Source: Leptolyngbya sp. SIO1E4
GTDB lineage: Bacteria > Cyanobacteriota > Cyanobacteriia > Phormidesmidales > Phormidesmidaceae
Assembly (NCBI GenBank): GCA_010672825.2
Contig: JAAHFU020000004.1
Coordinates: 372,001 to 436,000 of the forward strand
Direction: 5' to 3'
DNA length: 64,000 nucleotides
Shown here: positions 35,849-44,711 of the stretch, one piece after another
Numbering within the stretch: position 1 is the stretch's first letter
Layout: every line of letters starts with the position of its first letter
Notes under the pieces: generated by a model
What the model was told of the DNA's origin: nothing
Databases searched by the model: none
What the model saw: only the letters and a program-made list of their open reading frames with translations
Program-made: the position numbers and the translations under genes

Positions 35849-36694
35849 TTACTTGATTTCTTGAACACCAATTACCATCTCTTCCCAACCGCGTTGGTTG
35901 TTCATGTCGAACTGGGCATCGTTGTCGTCGGCCCATTGAAAGCGCGTCAAAGCTGGGGTTTGACTCGTTGCCTGATAAAGCCAATAGGCCTCTTCCTTCA
36001 GGGCGTCTTCGATTGGCGTGTCGATTGAGGCATAAACAGCCTGTTTGCACGCATTGATTGACTCAGCTGGCCAGAGCGCGATGCGGTTAGCCAACGCTTC
36101 AACAAGTGGACCGATCGCGTCCGGGTCAAGTGCCTTGTTGATGGTGCCATAGGCCTCGGCCTGGTCGGCATCGTAGTCTTGGGCGCTCAGGATAATTTCT
36201 AGTGCCCGCCCCAGTCCTATCTGACGAGCCATACGCGATGCCCCACCTCCACAGGGCAGAATGCCCATGGCAACTTCCATTTGCATGAATCTGGCCTTGC
36301 CACGAGCTGCAAAGCGCATGTCGCAGGCGAGGGCAAATTCGTGACCCCCGCCACGGGCGAAGCCCTCAATCTTGGCGATGGTGGCCTGGGGTAGCTTACT
36401 GATGCGCTCCAGTACAACCTGCAAATCGAGCAGTTTCACCTCGTCACGGGAAACGGCGATCGCGGACATGTCTTTGAGAAAATTCGTGTCCGCATGGGCC
36501 ACAAAAATTTCGGGATGAGCGGATTGAAACACAACAACCTTGATGGTGCGATCCGTTTCAAGCTTTTGGGCCAGCATGTTGAGGTCGGCGAGCATCGGCA
36601 GACCTTGAATGTTGACGGGTGGATAATCGAACGTGACCCACGCGATAGCGTTTTCGACCTTCACGTTGAAGGTGGTGAAATTGTCATAGCTCAT
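35849..36694 (-). CDS. Enoyl-CoA hydratase/isomerase (crotonase) family protein
   Basis: 281 residues, GGAGA seven bases before the ATG. Crotonase fold with oxyanion-hole region ATIAKIEGFARGGGHEFALACD and MEVAMGILPCGGGASRMARQIG. It probably acts on a CoA thioester, or a related substrate, in the cluster. Between the ABM monooxygenase and the broken LLM oxidoreductase gene on the same strand. Confidence 0.9.
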   Translation of the reverse strand: MSYDNFTTFNVKVENAIAWVTFDYPPVNIQGLPMLADLNMLAQKLETDRTIKVVVFQSAHPEIFVAHADTNFLKDMSAIAVSRDEVKLLDLQVVLERISKLPQATIAKIEGFARGGGHEFALACDMRFAARGKARFMQMEVAMGILPCGGGASRMARQIGLGRALEIILSAQDYDADQAEAYGTINKALDPDAIGPLVEALANRIALWPAESINACKQAVYASIDTPIEDALKEEAYWLYQATSQTPALTRFQWADDNDAQFDMNNQRGWEEMVIGVQEIK

Positions 36695-36720
36695 TGGGTG
36701 TCTCCTAACATTTCCAATAA

Positions 36721-37011
36721 TCAGGCGATGTGTGTCATCTCATGGAGCCAAAATTTTTCAACGGCACCTTCAGTGGCTTCCATATATGCCGTTAGATGTG
36801 ACGCGTTCATGTGGGTCTGCCAGAGTTCACGGGACTCCCAGTTTTCATAGAACATGAAGTAGGCTGGATTTTCGTTGTCCTGATGCAGGTCGTATTGAAT
36901 GCAGCCTGCTTCCGCCCGCGTGATTGGAATTAGCTTCTCTAGCTCGGTTTTGACCAGAGCAATCTTGTCGGGTTTGGCAAGGATGTTGCCGGTGATGGTG
37001 AGTTTAGACAC
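36721..37011 (-). CDS. Antibiotic biosynthesis monooxygenase (ABM) family protein
   Basis: 96 residues from GTG 37011, with AGGAGG five bases before it; the frame further upstream runs into a repeat copy. A single ABM/YgiN-like ferredoxin fold: SKLTITGNILAKPDKIALVK, AGCIQYDLHQDNENPAYFMF, YENWESRELWQTHMNASHL. YgiN-type proteins act on quinols or small electrophiles; the exact role is unclear. Part of the HxlR-linked redox cluster. Confidence 0.85.
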   Translation of the reverse strand: MSKLTITGNILAKPDKIALVKTELEKLIPITRAEAGCIQYDLHQDNENPAYFMFYENWESRELWQTHMNASHLTAYMEATEGAVEKFWLHEMTHIA

Positions 37012-37027
37012 TTTTTGCCTCCTAAGG

Positions 37028-37103
37028 TGGTTTGCATTCGGATCAAGCAAACCCTAGACCCTGTCTTGACCAAGATGTACTTGACTCAACTGAATAGCGC
37101 CCT
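37028..37103 (+). repeat. Interspersed repeat, partial copy E
   Basis: Has GTTTGCATTCGGATCAAGC, CCCTAGACCCTGTCTTGACC and GATGTACTTGACTCAACTGAA, but lacks one 14-bp unit and the TATAGC start. It sits between the ADH and ABM genes of one apparent operon. Confidence 0.75.
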
Positions 37104-37158
37104 AGGTTGGGTTGGCACCTTGATGAGCCTGTAGCCTCGATGATTCGGCGCGATCGCG

Positions 37159-38169
37159 CTAGCAAAAACCGTCCAAAACGGTCTTGCCAATTGCGGTTCC
37201 ACTCTCCTGTAATTCGTGTGCGGCTCGCAGACTTGCCACGCTCAGACCGCCACCATGGTTGTTGACGGTCGCGATTAGCGTGCCGTTATCCAACAGATCT
37301 GCGACGCGGTTTAGAAGCATATGCTGCGCATCCATGTCTTCTGTCTGGAACAGGGAGCGGGCAAACATGAACTCCCAACTCAGAGAGAGTGCCTTGCTTT
37401 TGAGGGGCACCACGTTGAGAGCCTTGGGGTCGTCGATTAGGGCGACGTGGCCACGCGGTTTAATTAGCTTGATGATGGCCTCGAAATGTTTGTCCGTATG
37501 GGTCAGTGAGGCAACATATCGAGGAGAAATATCCAGTGCCTTCATCTCCTCGTCAAGGGGATTGCGGTGATTGACCACATGATCAGCCCCCATCTTTTTG
37601 ACCCAAGTGCGGGTGTCATCACGCGACGCCGTTGCGATGACGGTCAGACCTGTGAGCTTCTTCGCCAGCTGAATCAGAATCGACCCGACGCCGCCAGCGC
37701 CGCCAATGACAAGCAGTGCTTCGCCGGTTCCTTCACCCTCTTTGAGCCCAAAGCTATCGAACAGAATCTCCCAAGCCGTAATCGTCGTCAGAGGCATTCC
37801 CGCAGCTTCGGTAAAACTGAGTGAGGAGGGTTTGCGACCGACAATCCGCTCATCAACTACATGAAATGCGGCGTTGGTACCGGGTCGGGTGATGTCACCT
37901 GCGTAGAACACCGCATCGCCAGGTTGGAATCGCGTGGTTGCTGAACCGACCGCTTTGACAATTCCAGCAGCATCAAAGCCAAGAATGCCAGGGCCGTTGT
38001 CTGGCTGCATACTGGCGCGCACCTTGACATCGACCGGGTTGACCGAGATGCCCCGAACTTCCACAAGCAGGTCGTTCGAGCCGGGCTGAGGCATGTCGGT
38101 CTCAAACTCGATGAGAGCGTTTGCTGCCGAAATCGGACCTGCATCCGTGTAGCCAATGGCTTTCATCAT
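37159..38169 (-). CDS. Zinc-type alcohol dehydrogenase / quinone oxidoreductase family protein
   Basis: 336 residues, AAGGA before the ATG. Medium-chain dehydrogenase fold: [37 protein letters not shown] and the NADP site [20 protein letters not shown]. It lacks the catalytic-zinc Cys-His pattern, so it is a zinc-free quinone oxidoreductase-like (QOR/ZDH) type. First gene of the minus-strand cluster and divergent from an HxlR regulator, as in qorR-qor pairs. Confidence 0.9.
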   Translation of the reverse strand: MMKAIGYTDAGPISAANALIEFETDMPQPGSNDLLVEVRGISVNPVDVKVRASMQPDNGPGILGFDAAGIVKAVGSATTRFQPGDAVFYAGDITRPGTNAAFHVVDERIVGRKPSSLSFTEAAGMPLTTITAWEILFDSFGLKEGEGTGEALLVIGGAGGVGSILIQLAKKLTGLTVIATASRDDTRTWVKKMGADHVVNHRNPLDEEMKALDISPRYVASLTHTDKHFEAIIKLIKPRGHVALIDDPKALNVVPLKSKALSLSWEFMFARSLFQTEDMDAQHMLLNRVADLLDNGTLIATVNNHGGGLSVASLRAAHELQESGTAIGKTVLDGFC

Positions 38170-38252
38170 GATCTGTCCTTCCTACGGGAACACCGGTATT
38201 GCCAGTGCGTGGGTGTTCCCTATTCAAGAGCCAGCGTATGTCCATGCAACAA

Positions 38253-38263
38253 ACTTGACAAGT
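38253..38263. promoter_or_regulatory. Palindrome, candidate HxlR operator
   Basis: ACTTGACAAGT is a perfect 11-bp palindrome in the 113-bp gap between the divergent ADH and HxlR genes. ACTTG..CAAGT-like sites are typical of HxlR/QorR-type regulators. Confidence 0.55.
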
Positions 38264-38282
38264 ACCCACATTTTTGTAAGTA

Positions 38283-38684
38283 ATGGAGATCCTTGAACGT
38301 ATCACGACCCCAACCATGACGCGGAAGTACAACTGGAAAACGGGTTGCGACGTGGAAGCGACGCTGAGCGTTATCGGCGGTAGATGGAAGCCGATACTGG
38401 TGTGCCATCTGCTTGATGGACGCAAGCGCTTCGGTGAACTGCGACGCCTCACCCCCAATGCGACGGAGCGCATGATCACGCTGCAGCTGCGCGAGTTGGA
38501 GGCGGATGGTGTGATTGCGCGGCATGTCTATGCCGAAGTCCCGCCTCGCGTCGAGTACGAGGTAACGGAGTTCGGACGATCCCTTGAGGCCATCCTCGTT
38601 CTCATGCAGGAGTGGGGCAGCGCGTTCAAAGCCCGTCGGCTTGCCGAGGAGTTAGAAGGCGAGCAGTCCGCGAAAACCGCATAA
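38283..38684 (+). CDS. HxlR-family transcriptional regulator
   Basis: 133 residues from ATG 38283; ATG 38316 is also possible. Winged helix: KYNWKTGCDVEATLSVIGGRWKPILVCHLL and RFGELRRLTPNATERMITLQLRELEADGVI. Cys22 in the GC(D)VEATL motif is the redox-sensing Cys of the YodB/QorR type, so it probably senses quinones or electrophiles. Divergent from the ADH gene; expected to control the whole minus-strand cluster. Confidence 0.9.
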   Translation: MEILERITTPTMTRKYNWKTGCDVEATLSVIGGRWKPILVCHLLDGRKRFGELRRLTPNATERMITLQLRELEADGVIARHVYAEVPPRVEYEVTEFGRSLEAILVLMQEWGSAFKARRLAEELEGEQSAKTA

Positions 38685-39210
38685 ATTGGTCTGGCTGAAA
38701 GAGCGTTTTTTAGCATATGGATGCAGCCGTACAGCACTACGCAAAAGTGGACGAATGGCAAAATCCAGACATTAATCAAAAAATATTGACCGCCACTCAG
38801 CTCCCCCGTTATCCGACTTCGAACATTAGACCGGTCCCCTAATCCCCTACTTTTGGGGGACTTCCTCGTATTTTGGGGCTGTTGAGGCATGGCCTCCCCC
38901 AGAATTGGAGGATAGGAGGGGGCCTTATTTTATTCGTGCAAGAGGTCTTATGACTTGATGTTTGCTGAAAATAGCTATCACGCGATTTTTGATGACCGCA
39001 CGGGTCACAACTGGCGAACAGTGAGCAAGATCATGGTTATGTTAGAGACATTGGAATGATGGCCCAACACATCGTTAGAGGAGGACATGTCAATGGATCC
39101 GATTGATGGTGTAAGCCTGAAGTGGTGCGGCAACGGCATCGGACTGAGCGATGGGGGAGGTCATGGGATGAGCGATCGCGTAGAACGACAAGTCTCCAAT
39201 CGGTTCCATC
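38685..39210. other. Intergenic region with dispersed repeat K
   Basis: 526 bp with no coding frame I can support. It contains repeat K copy 2 (38833-38947) and otherwise plain sequence. Confidence 0.5.
38833..38947 (-). repeat. Dispersed repeat K, copy 2
   Basis: In reverse orientation to the copy at 25513-25640. The best-matching part, 38881-38944, contains CCCCCAGAATTGGAGGA and GGGGGCCTTATTTTATTCG. The left part (TCCCCTAATCCCC...TTGGGGCTG) is diverged. Confidence 0.8.
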
Positions 39211-39876
39211 ATGTCAACTGATCGAACGGCACTCTTCAAGTTCGGAGGAAGCGCGTTCGTCATCAGCGGTGTGCTCTTCTTCATCGGATACGGGCTAGAC
39301 CTTATGGCGGGGCCGCCGCCCCCCACTGGTGCGGAGATCCTTGCCTGGGTCGAGGCAAACAGGCTGTTACTCTCGCTCGTTAGTGAAGTCTTGTTCTTCG
39401 CATCCACGTTGCTGATTCCTGCGCTGATCGCCCTCTACCTGAGCCTCGTGAATGACTCGCAGATCCTCGCTACGACCGGTTGCGGGCTCCTCGCTATTGT
39501 CGTCCCCGTCCTCAGCGTGCTCCTCATCGTTCAAGGGCGACTGGTCTATCCCGTCTACGGTCTCTACATCAGCGACCCTGCAGTCGCCGAGTTCGCCGTA
39601 GCTTTTTTCTACGGTGGCCTGCACATGGTCGGTCTCTTGATGGCGATCGCCACTTTCTTATTGAGCTGGGCCATGAGGCGCGGAGGGTTTGGCATGCCTG
39701 TCGTCGCGCTCGGTTTTGTCACCGCTGTGGGCGATGTGGTCTGGTCGTATCCGTATTTGATTAGCCCCGTGATCCAGCTGGGGTGTCAGCTCTTGTTAGC
39801 AGCCTGGTTCGTCGCTGTTGGCTGGCAGCTTTTCAGGATGTACCGGCAGAGCAGCGAACAGCCAGGTGCCGATTAA
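39211..39876 (+). CDS. Multi-spanning membrane protein, unknown
   Basis: 221 residues, about six membrane segments (15-32, 50-76, 80-105, 125-150, 157-178, 185-203). DUF4386-like by general layout only. No charged catalytic motif. Base composition resembles the acquired redox cluster beside it. Function unknown. Confidence 0.75.
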   Translation: MSTDRTALFKFGGSAFVISGVLFFIGYGLDLMAGPPPPTGAEILAWVEANRLLLSLVSEVLFFASTLLIPALIALYLSLVNDSQILATTGCGLLAIVVPVLSVLLIVQGRLVYPVYGLYISDPAVAEFAVAFFYGGLHMVGLLMAIATFLLSWAMRRGGFGMPVVALGFVTAVGDVVWSYPYLISPVIQLGCQLLLAAWFVAVGWQLFRMYRQSSEQPGAD

Positions 39877-39974
39877 AATCCGGTTGGAGCAGACTCACAA
39901 GTGTTATTGGCAGCAGCAGGGGCGATCGGTGGTCGCTCAACCGGAACGTTGTGTTGCTTCGTTACTTTTAGAGC

Positions 39975-40709
39975 CTATGAATCTGCCGCTGCCTTCTCGG
40001 CCTCACGGAGTTGTAATAGATCCCAGAAATCACTTTCACTTTCGTCGTCGTCGTCTTCTTCAGGGAGATAGTAAAGTATCGCTCGGCGGATGAATGCAGC
40101 GGCAATCCCAACTCCGATAAACTCAGGTATCGTGAGCGCGATACGGGTGATGGCATTAACCTGTGCGACTTGTTGATTAAACGCAATTGTTCCAAAATCA
40201 GCCACCACAATCTGGAGATTGAGGAAGAAGTTTACAACCCCTGCGAATAGATTAATCACCAGCAGAAGTCTTGTTCCCTTGACAAGTGACCAATAGACTC
40301 TTGACTCTGCGAGCAACGCTTTTAACGATCTTTCTTGCTTTGGCGAATTCGGATTCATGCCTTGCATTAGAAAATAGTACATAACGGGTTTGCCAATGAG
40401 GATTGAACCCCCAAACACCACAACCGTAAAGATAGAACCCATAGTATCTTTGAAGGCAAACAGAATACCATCGACAAACCAAAATGCTAATAAGCCACGC
40501 CCAATTGCAAAAGCCCCAATATAGCTGGTAATAAAATTAAATCGTTTAGTGATAAAAAATAAATCAATAAAAATCCAAGCTACGGGAACAAGTGCAGCGA
40601 CAACATAGGTCGTGACTGTCCCGAGTTGTTCATTCAGATTGTCCAAGATGAGAATGGGAATGACAGTTCCCATGACAATATCGAGAACCAGTTTTACTTT
40701 ACGATTCAT
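39975..40709 (-). CDS. VC0807-like membrane protein
   Basis: 244 residues with six or so membrane segments (LVLDIVMGTVIPILILDNL at the start, TYVVAALVPVAWIFIDLFF, FTVVVFGGSILIGKPVMYYF) and a very acidic stretch EEDDDDESESD near the C-terminus. It matches the VC0807/septation-protein-A-like fold. Role unknown. Confidence 0.75.
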   Translation of the reverse strand: MNRKVKLVLDIVMGTVIPILILDNLNEQLGTVTTYVVAALVPVAWIFIDLFFITKRFNFITSYIGAFAIGRGLLAFWFVDGILFAFKDTMGSIFTVVVFGGSILIGKPVMYYFLMQGMNPNSPKQERSLKALLAESRVYWSLVKGTRLLLVINLFAGVVNFFLNLQIVVADFGTIAFNQQVAQVNAITRIALTIPEFIGVGIAAAFIRRAILYYLPEEDDDDESESDFWDLLQLREAEKAAADS

Positions 40710-40878
40710 GGATTCGTTGCTCTCCTACTTCTGTGTGCAAACAGCAGATTTTTCACGAAAAATTTTGGAAAAGGTTTTAGGCTGCAATACCCCACGCCCT
40801 TCAATTTCACCATTAGGCTCTTTGAGATGTATGGCTGTGTACTGATAAGAGGGGACACTGCTGGGTAGAGCAAGTTCG

Positions 40879-42282
40879 TTAAGCAGCTCGGCGGGTATGC
40901 AAGGATAAAATGTCATGGACCGCCCTGATACCACTTTCTAACGCACCATGAACGGTGGCTGCACGGGTTGGATGAGTGGCTTCTCCGGCGAAAAATAAAA
41001 CTTGATCGACCGGTTGGGCAAGCTGCGATCGCAACCCCATGCCATGTACTGGTGTATAAGAATACGCCATCCGCGCATAGGGATCCGCCTGCCAATCGAC
41101 AAAAAGCGCATCCACCAATCGATCGGCTAACGGCATCTCAAATATCTGTTCTAAATTCTGTAATCCTGCTCGGATAGCGCCTTCTCGCCCCAGTGCCCCC
41201 AATTTATCCGCGCCTGCCGCGCCTGTGTAGGCCGTTAACACAGGCGCTTCATTGTGGCGTCTCCAACCGGGTCGCCACCAGAACTGGGTCTCTAGGGGGG
41301 TTAGGCAAGACTCCAATTTTTTAGACCAGAAGGGCTGATCAAATTTGAGGATTAACTTTGTGATGTGCCCTGTACCGAGCCCCTGAATGGCATTGAGTTT
41401 GGCCTCCGGGAGCTGAGGCTCAAACTCCACTGCATTCTCTTGCAACAGGGCAAGCGGCAGTGTGATCACAACCTGTTGTGCGGTGTAGGTTTGGTCGGTT
41501 TCTGTTTGCACCTGTACCGCTGATGAGCGCCAGTGAATGCGCTTGACCGGTGTTGCGTACTGAATGTTTAGCCCGGCTGTCAATTGCTCCAACAGGTGGG
41601 AGTAGCCCTTTTGCAGCCGAAAGTTATCATCGCCATCGCCTTCATAGGTTAATTCCGTTAACCCATAGATGCCTAACTGATCGAGATTTGCCCCATAGCC
41701 ACCGCTGAGAAAATGGTCTAAGAGGCGACGAACATCTGGCGATAGCTCGACGTGATGGATCGAGAGGAACTCTGCCAGGCTGACATCAGGTTTCCCCTGA
41801 TCAACCCATGCGGTTATCCACTCATCAATGGCCGAGCCGTCCATCACATTGAGGATGTCCATTTCAGGGATGGTTGACCAGCGTCTGAATGGCAGCAGCT
41901 TTTGATTGACGTACATAAACTGGTGCTTATATTTGTCAAAGACAGGCAGTGTCCCTAACCTGTGGCGACGAATCCATCTCCAGGTCACGGTGTTTTCACC
42001 CTGAAGGTATTCCGCACCGCATTCGATAGGATGCGGGGCAAAATCGTAGTTTGTGTTGACCCGGCCCCCGATGCGATCGCGAGCCTCAAGCAAGAGCACA
42101 GAGCGATTGGCATCCTGCAGTGTCCGGGCTGCTGCTAACCCTGCCGCCCCCGCGCCAATAACGATGGTGTCGTAGTGGGTTTGATCGGGCAATGGTTTAG
42201 CGGCTATGGGTTGGCGCCTCCTGGTCAGCCAAGGAATGACAGAAAGTAGGGCCACCAATGAACGCCGAGTGATAGTTCGCAT
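40879..42282 (-). CDS. Tat-exported flavin amine oxidase
   Basis: 467 residues from ATG 42282, with GAGG upstream. The alternative GTG at 42327 lies inside the operator and is rejected. The N-terminus MRTITRRSLVALLSVIPWL is a twin-arginine-type signal, then DTIVIGAGAAGLAAARTL (FAD site), LEARDRIGGRVN and the C-terminal FAEATHPTRAATVHGALESG region. Predicted periplasmic polyamine or monoamine oxidase producing an aldehyde and H2O2. Divergent from a TetR gene whose operators overlap its leader. Confidence 0.88.
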   Translation of the reverse strand: MRTITRRSLVALLSVIPWLTRRRQPIAAKPLPDQTHYDTIVIGAGAAGLAAARTLQDANRSVLLLEARDRIGGRVNTNYDFAPHPIECGAEYLQGENTVTWRWIRRHRLGTLPVFDKYKHQFMYVNQKLLPFRRWSTIPEMDILNVMDGSAIDEWITAWVDQGKPDVSLAEFLSIHHVELSPDVRRLLDHFLSGGYGANLDQLGIYGLTELTYEGDGDDNFRLQKGYSHLLEQLTAGLNIQYATPVKRIHWRSSAVQVQTETDQTYTAQQVVITLPLALLQENAVEFEPQLPEAKLNAIQGLGTGHITKLILKFDQPFWSKKLESCLTPLETQFWWRPGWRRHNEAPVLTAYTGAAGADKLGALGREGAIRAGLQNLEQIFEMPLADRLVDALFVDWQADPYARMAYSYTPVHGMGLRSQLAQPVDQVLFFAGEATHPTRAATVHGALESGIRAVHDILSLHTRRAA

Positions 42283-42314
42283 GGACAAAGCCCCTCGAAG
42301 AGGCGATAAAATTT

Positions 42315-42360
42315 GAACAGTGTTCACGTTTTTCTAAAATACGAACAGTGTTCACGTTTT
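42315..42360. promoter_or_regulatory. Duplicated TetR operator
   Basis: Two identical 18-bp sites, GAACAGTGTTCACGTTTT at 42315-42332 and 42343-42360, 28 bp apart. Each contains the palindrome GAACAGTGTTC. They lie upstream of the amine oxidase and TetR genes, in the gap between the divergent starts. Confidence 0.8.
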
Positions 42361-42467
42361 GTCAACCTACAGGAACGCTGCTGATCCGAACTATGCTTTC
42401 ATCTTGAGTAGGCGGGTATCCCATTTCCCGATCGAGGCATCCTCTAAAGCAGGAACGGCACAAATCG

Positions 42468-43130
42468 ATGTCCCCACCGAATTCCTCTGGCTCACCCAAG
42501 CTCAATAAGATGCGGCGGCAGCCTCAGCAAGCTCGCAGCCAGGAGCGAGTAAGGCACATTCTTGATGTTGCAGAGCAACTATTTCTAGAAACTGGGTATG
42601 AATCAACCACGACCCGAGCGATCGCAGCCCGAGCGAAAGTTTCAGTCGGCTCACTTTACCAGTTCTTTCCTGACAAAGAAGCGATTCTCAAGGCCCTGGC
42701 AATTCGCTATATGGAGGCACAGTATCAGCGGTTTCTTGATCTGCACACTTCAGACGCAGTGACCTTGCCGTTACGCAATTATGTTGATCAGATGATTGAC
42801 GTATTTGACCAGTTCTATACAGAATATCCGGGTTCCCGAGCTATTTTTGAACAGCTATTAGATACGATTACCTGGTCTGCAATTGAGAAAATCGACGACT
42901 TTGAATATCAAGTGATTGATGAATTAGCTCGATTCTTTCATTCCCGCCAGCCAAGCTTATCAATAGCCAAGTGTGAGCAGATGGCCATGGTCATTACCAA
43001 GATAGTGACTGAACTTTTATGGCTTTCTCTTAGTGGTAATCAGGAATTTCGTCAAGAACTTGTGGCCGAAACTAAGCTGCTGACTCTAAGTTATCTTCAG
43101 CAATACTTGAATGAAGACAATCAGGTTTAA
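42468..43130 (+). CDS. TetR-family regulator of the exported amine oxidase
   Basis: 220 residues. N-terminal HTH: ILDVAEQLFLETGYESTTTR, ATRAIAARAKVSVGSLYQFF. The C-terminal domain resembles the QacR/AcrR type (FYTEYPGSRAIFEQLL). Divergent from 40879-42282 with two perfect operators between, so it very likely represses both; the inducer might be an amine. Confidence 0.9.
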   Translation: MSPPNSSGSPKLNKMRRQPQQARSQERVRHILDVAEQLFLETGYESTTTRAIAARAKVSVGSLYQFFPDKEAILKALAIRYMEAQYQRFLDLHTSDAVTLPLRNYVDQMIDVFDQFYTEYPGSRAIFEQLLDTITWSAIEKIDDFEYQVIDELARFFHSRQPSLSIAKCEQMAMVITKIVTELLWLSLSGNQEFRQELVAETKLLTLSYLQQYLNEDNQV

Positions 43131-43184
43131 GAGAATGTGGAGAAGCCTACAGCCTTTCTTAGCTGAGTGAGGTAAATCCTGGTC

Positions 43185-43222
43185 GCAATAGGGTCTAGGG
43201 TCTGGGGTTTGGGGTCTAAGGT
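43185..43222 (-). repeat. Interspersed repeat, short fragment H
   Basis: About 38 bp of the C-rich core, reversed (GGGTCTAGGGTCTGGGGTTTG...), with both ends missing. Confidence 0.6.
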
Positions 43223-43382
43223 TAGTACTTCATCAGAGTGAGAAACGCTGTAGATGATCCAGACGCACAGCAGAACAATCTGTTTGGAGCGGACTGTGGC
43301 AAGATTTTGGTTCCGATGTAGGGGCTGTTTGCAGTTGCTCAGCCAGAATGTTAGACGGCAAATTTTATTGGGATGAAGATTT

Positions 43383-44519
43383 ATGCTGGAGGCAGTGACG
43401 ATTAACCGACGCTCATTTCTTCAATTTTCTTCGACTTGTGCAGGTTCTATCTTAATGAGCCAGTTATTTTCAGGGTGTAGCACCGGCAATAAAATGGAGA
43501 CTTTTGCGACTGATTCAACTTGGTGGATGCCTGATGAATCAGAACCGCACGAGCGTACGTGGATGTCATTGGGTGCTAGCCCCAAAATTTGGGGGAATCA
43601 ACTGCTTCCAGCTGTTCAAGAGAATTTAATCACCATTGCCAAATCCATTGCTGATTATGAGCCTGTCTACATGCTGGTTCGAGAAGCAGACTACGATTTT
43701 GCTGTCCAAAAGTTTGGTTCATTAATCACCTTAATCACCTGTCCCTTAGACGACCTGTGGATGCGTGATACGGGTCCTGTTTTTGTCAAAAATGATCAGG
43801 TCAATATTGGAGGAATTGACTTCAATTTCAATGGTTGGGGCCAAAAGCAGCAGCATAGCCATGATGCTGAAGTAGCTCGTTTTGTGATTGAACACACGAG
43901 CAGTCAGGCGATCGCAACCCAGCTGATATTAGAAGGGGGAGCCATTGAAGTAGATGGTCACGGCACAGCGATGATGACTGAAAGCAGTGTTCTCAATTGC
44001 AATCGCAATCCCGGTATGAGTAAGTCTGAGTTTGAGGCTTTACTCAAGCCGCTCTTAGGCTTACGCAAGATTGTCTGGCTGCCTGGCATTCGGGGTAGAG
44101 ACATTACTGATGGTCATATTGACTTCTATGCTCGCTTTGCTAGCCCCGGTGTTGTCGTGGCAGGATATGAGCCTGATCCAGCCTTCTTTGACCATGCCGT
44201 TACGAAAAATAATTTGGATATACTGCGCTCTGAAACCGATGCTGACGGACGCCAGCTAGACGTTATCGTGCTGGAGAATCCCCAAACAATTCGGCCCACG
44301 TTTGAAACGGCGGAGTTTGCAGCAGGCTATATCAATTTTTATGTGGTGAATGGAGCGGTGATCATTCCAGAGTTTGGTGATGATTTAGCAGATAGTAAAG
44401 CAAAATCGACCTTACAAGACCTCTATCCTGGGCGTGACATCGTACAGCTGAATATTGATGCGATCGCGGCGGGTGGGGGTGGCATACACTGCACCACCCA
44501 GCAACAACCCCGAGCCTAA
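43383..44519 (+). CDS. Exported agmatine deiminase family protein (Tat lipoprotein)
   Basis: 378 residues. N-terminus INRRSFLQFSSTCAGS is a twin-arginine signal ending in a lipobox (LFSGC, about residue 32). The mature protein has the agmatine/peptidyl-arginine deiminase motifs: WMPDESEPHERTWMSLG, DDLWMRDTGPVF, ILEGGAIEVDGHG, TDGHIDFYARF and catalytic Cys in GGGGIHCTTQQ. It would turn agmatine into N-carbamoylputrescine and ammonia outside the cytoplasm. Family members are normally cytoplasmic, so export is unusual. Confidence 0.88.
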   Translation: MLEAVTINRRSFLQFSSTCAGSILMSQLFSGCSTGNKMETFATDSTWWMPDESEPHERTWMSLGASPKIWGNQLLPAVQENLITIAKSIADYEPVYMLVREADYDFAVQKFGSLITLITCPLDDLWMRDTGPVFVKNDQVNIGGIDFNFNGWGQKQQHSHDAEVARFVIEHTSSQAIATQLILEGGAIEVDGHGTAMMTESSVLNCNRNPGMSKSEFEALLKPLLGLRKIVWLPGIRGRDITDGHIDFYARFASPGVVVAGYEPDPAFFDHAVTKNNLDILRSETDADGRQLDVIVLENPQTIRPTFETAEFAAGYINFYVVNGAVIIPEFGDDLADSKAKSTLQDLYPGRDIVQLNIDAIAAGGGGIHCTTQQQPRA

Positions 44520-44565
44520 CAATGCCCCTGTACAGCGATCGCGTTCAACCGATCGAACAACTGCT

Positions 44566-44662
44566 TATAGCGGTATGCAGGCTAATCAAGCACACCCTAG
44601 ACCCCAAACCCTAGACCCTGTCTTGACCCGAATGTACTGGACTCACCTGAACAAGGCTATAG
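44566..44662 (+). repeat. Interspersed ~95-bp repeat, copy F
   Basis: Full copy from TATAGCGGTATGCAGGCTAA to CTGAACAAGGCTATAG, very close to copy C. It lies between the convergent agmatine deiminase and pyrC genes. Confidence 0.85.
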
Positions 44663-44711
44663 CAGCTGAAGCGGCTGGGTGTGGACTAGCACAATCACCT
44701 GGATGCCAGCC

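Noticed and set aside
42283-42327. Upstream GTG start for the exported amine oxidase
   Set aside because: It lies inside a duplicated operator; the ATG at 42282 gives a proper twin-arginine signal.
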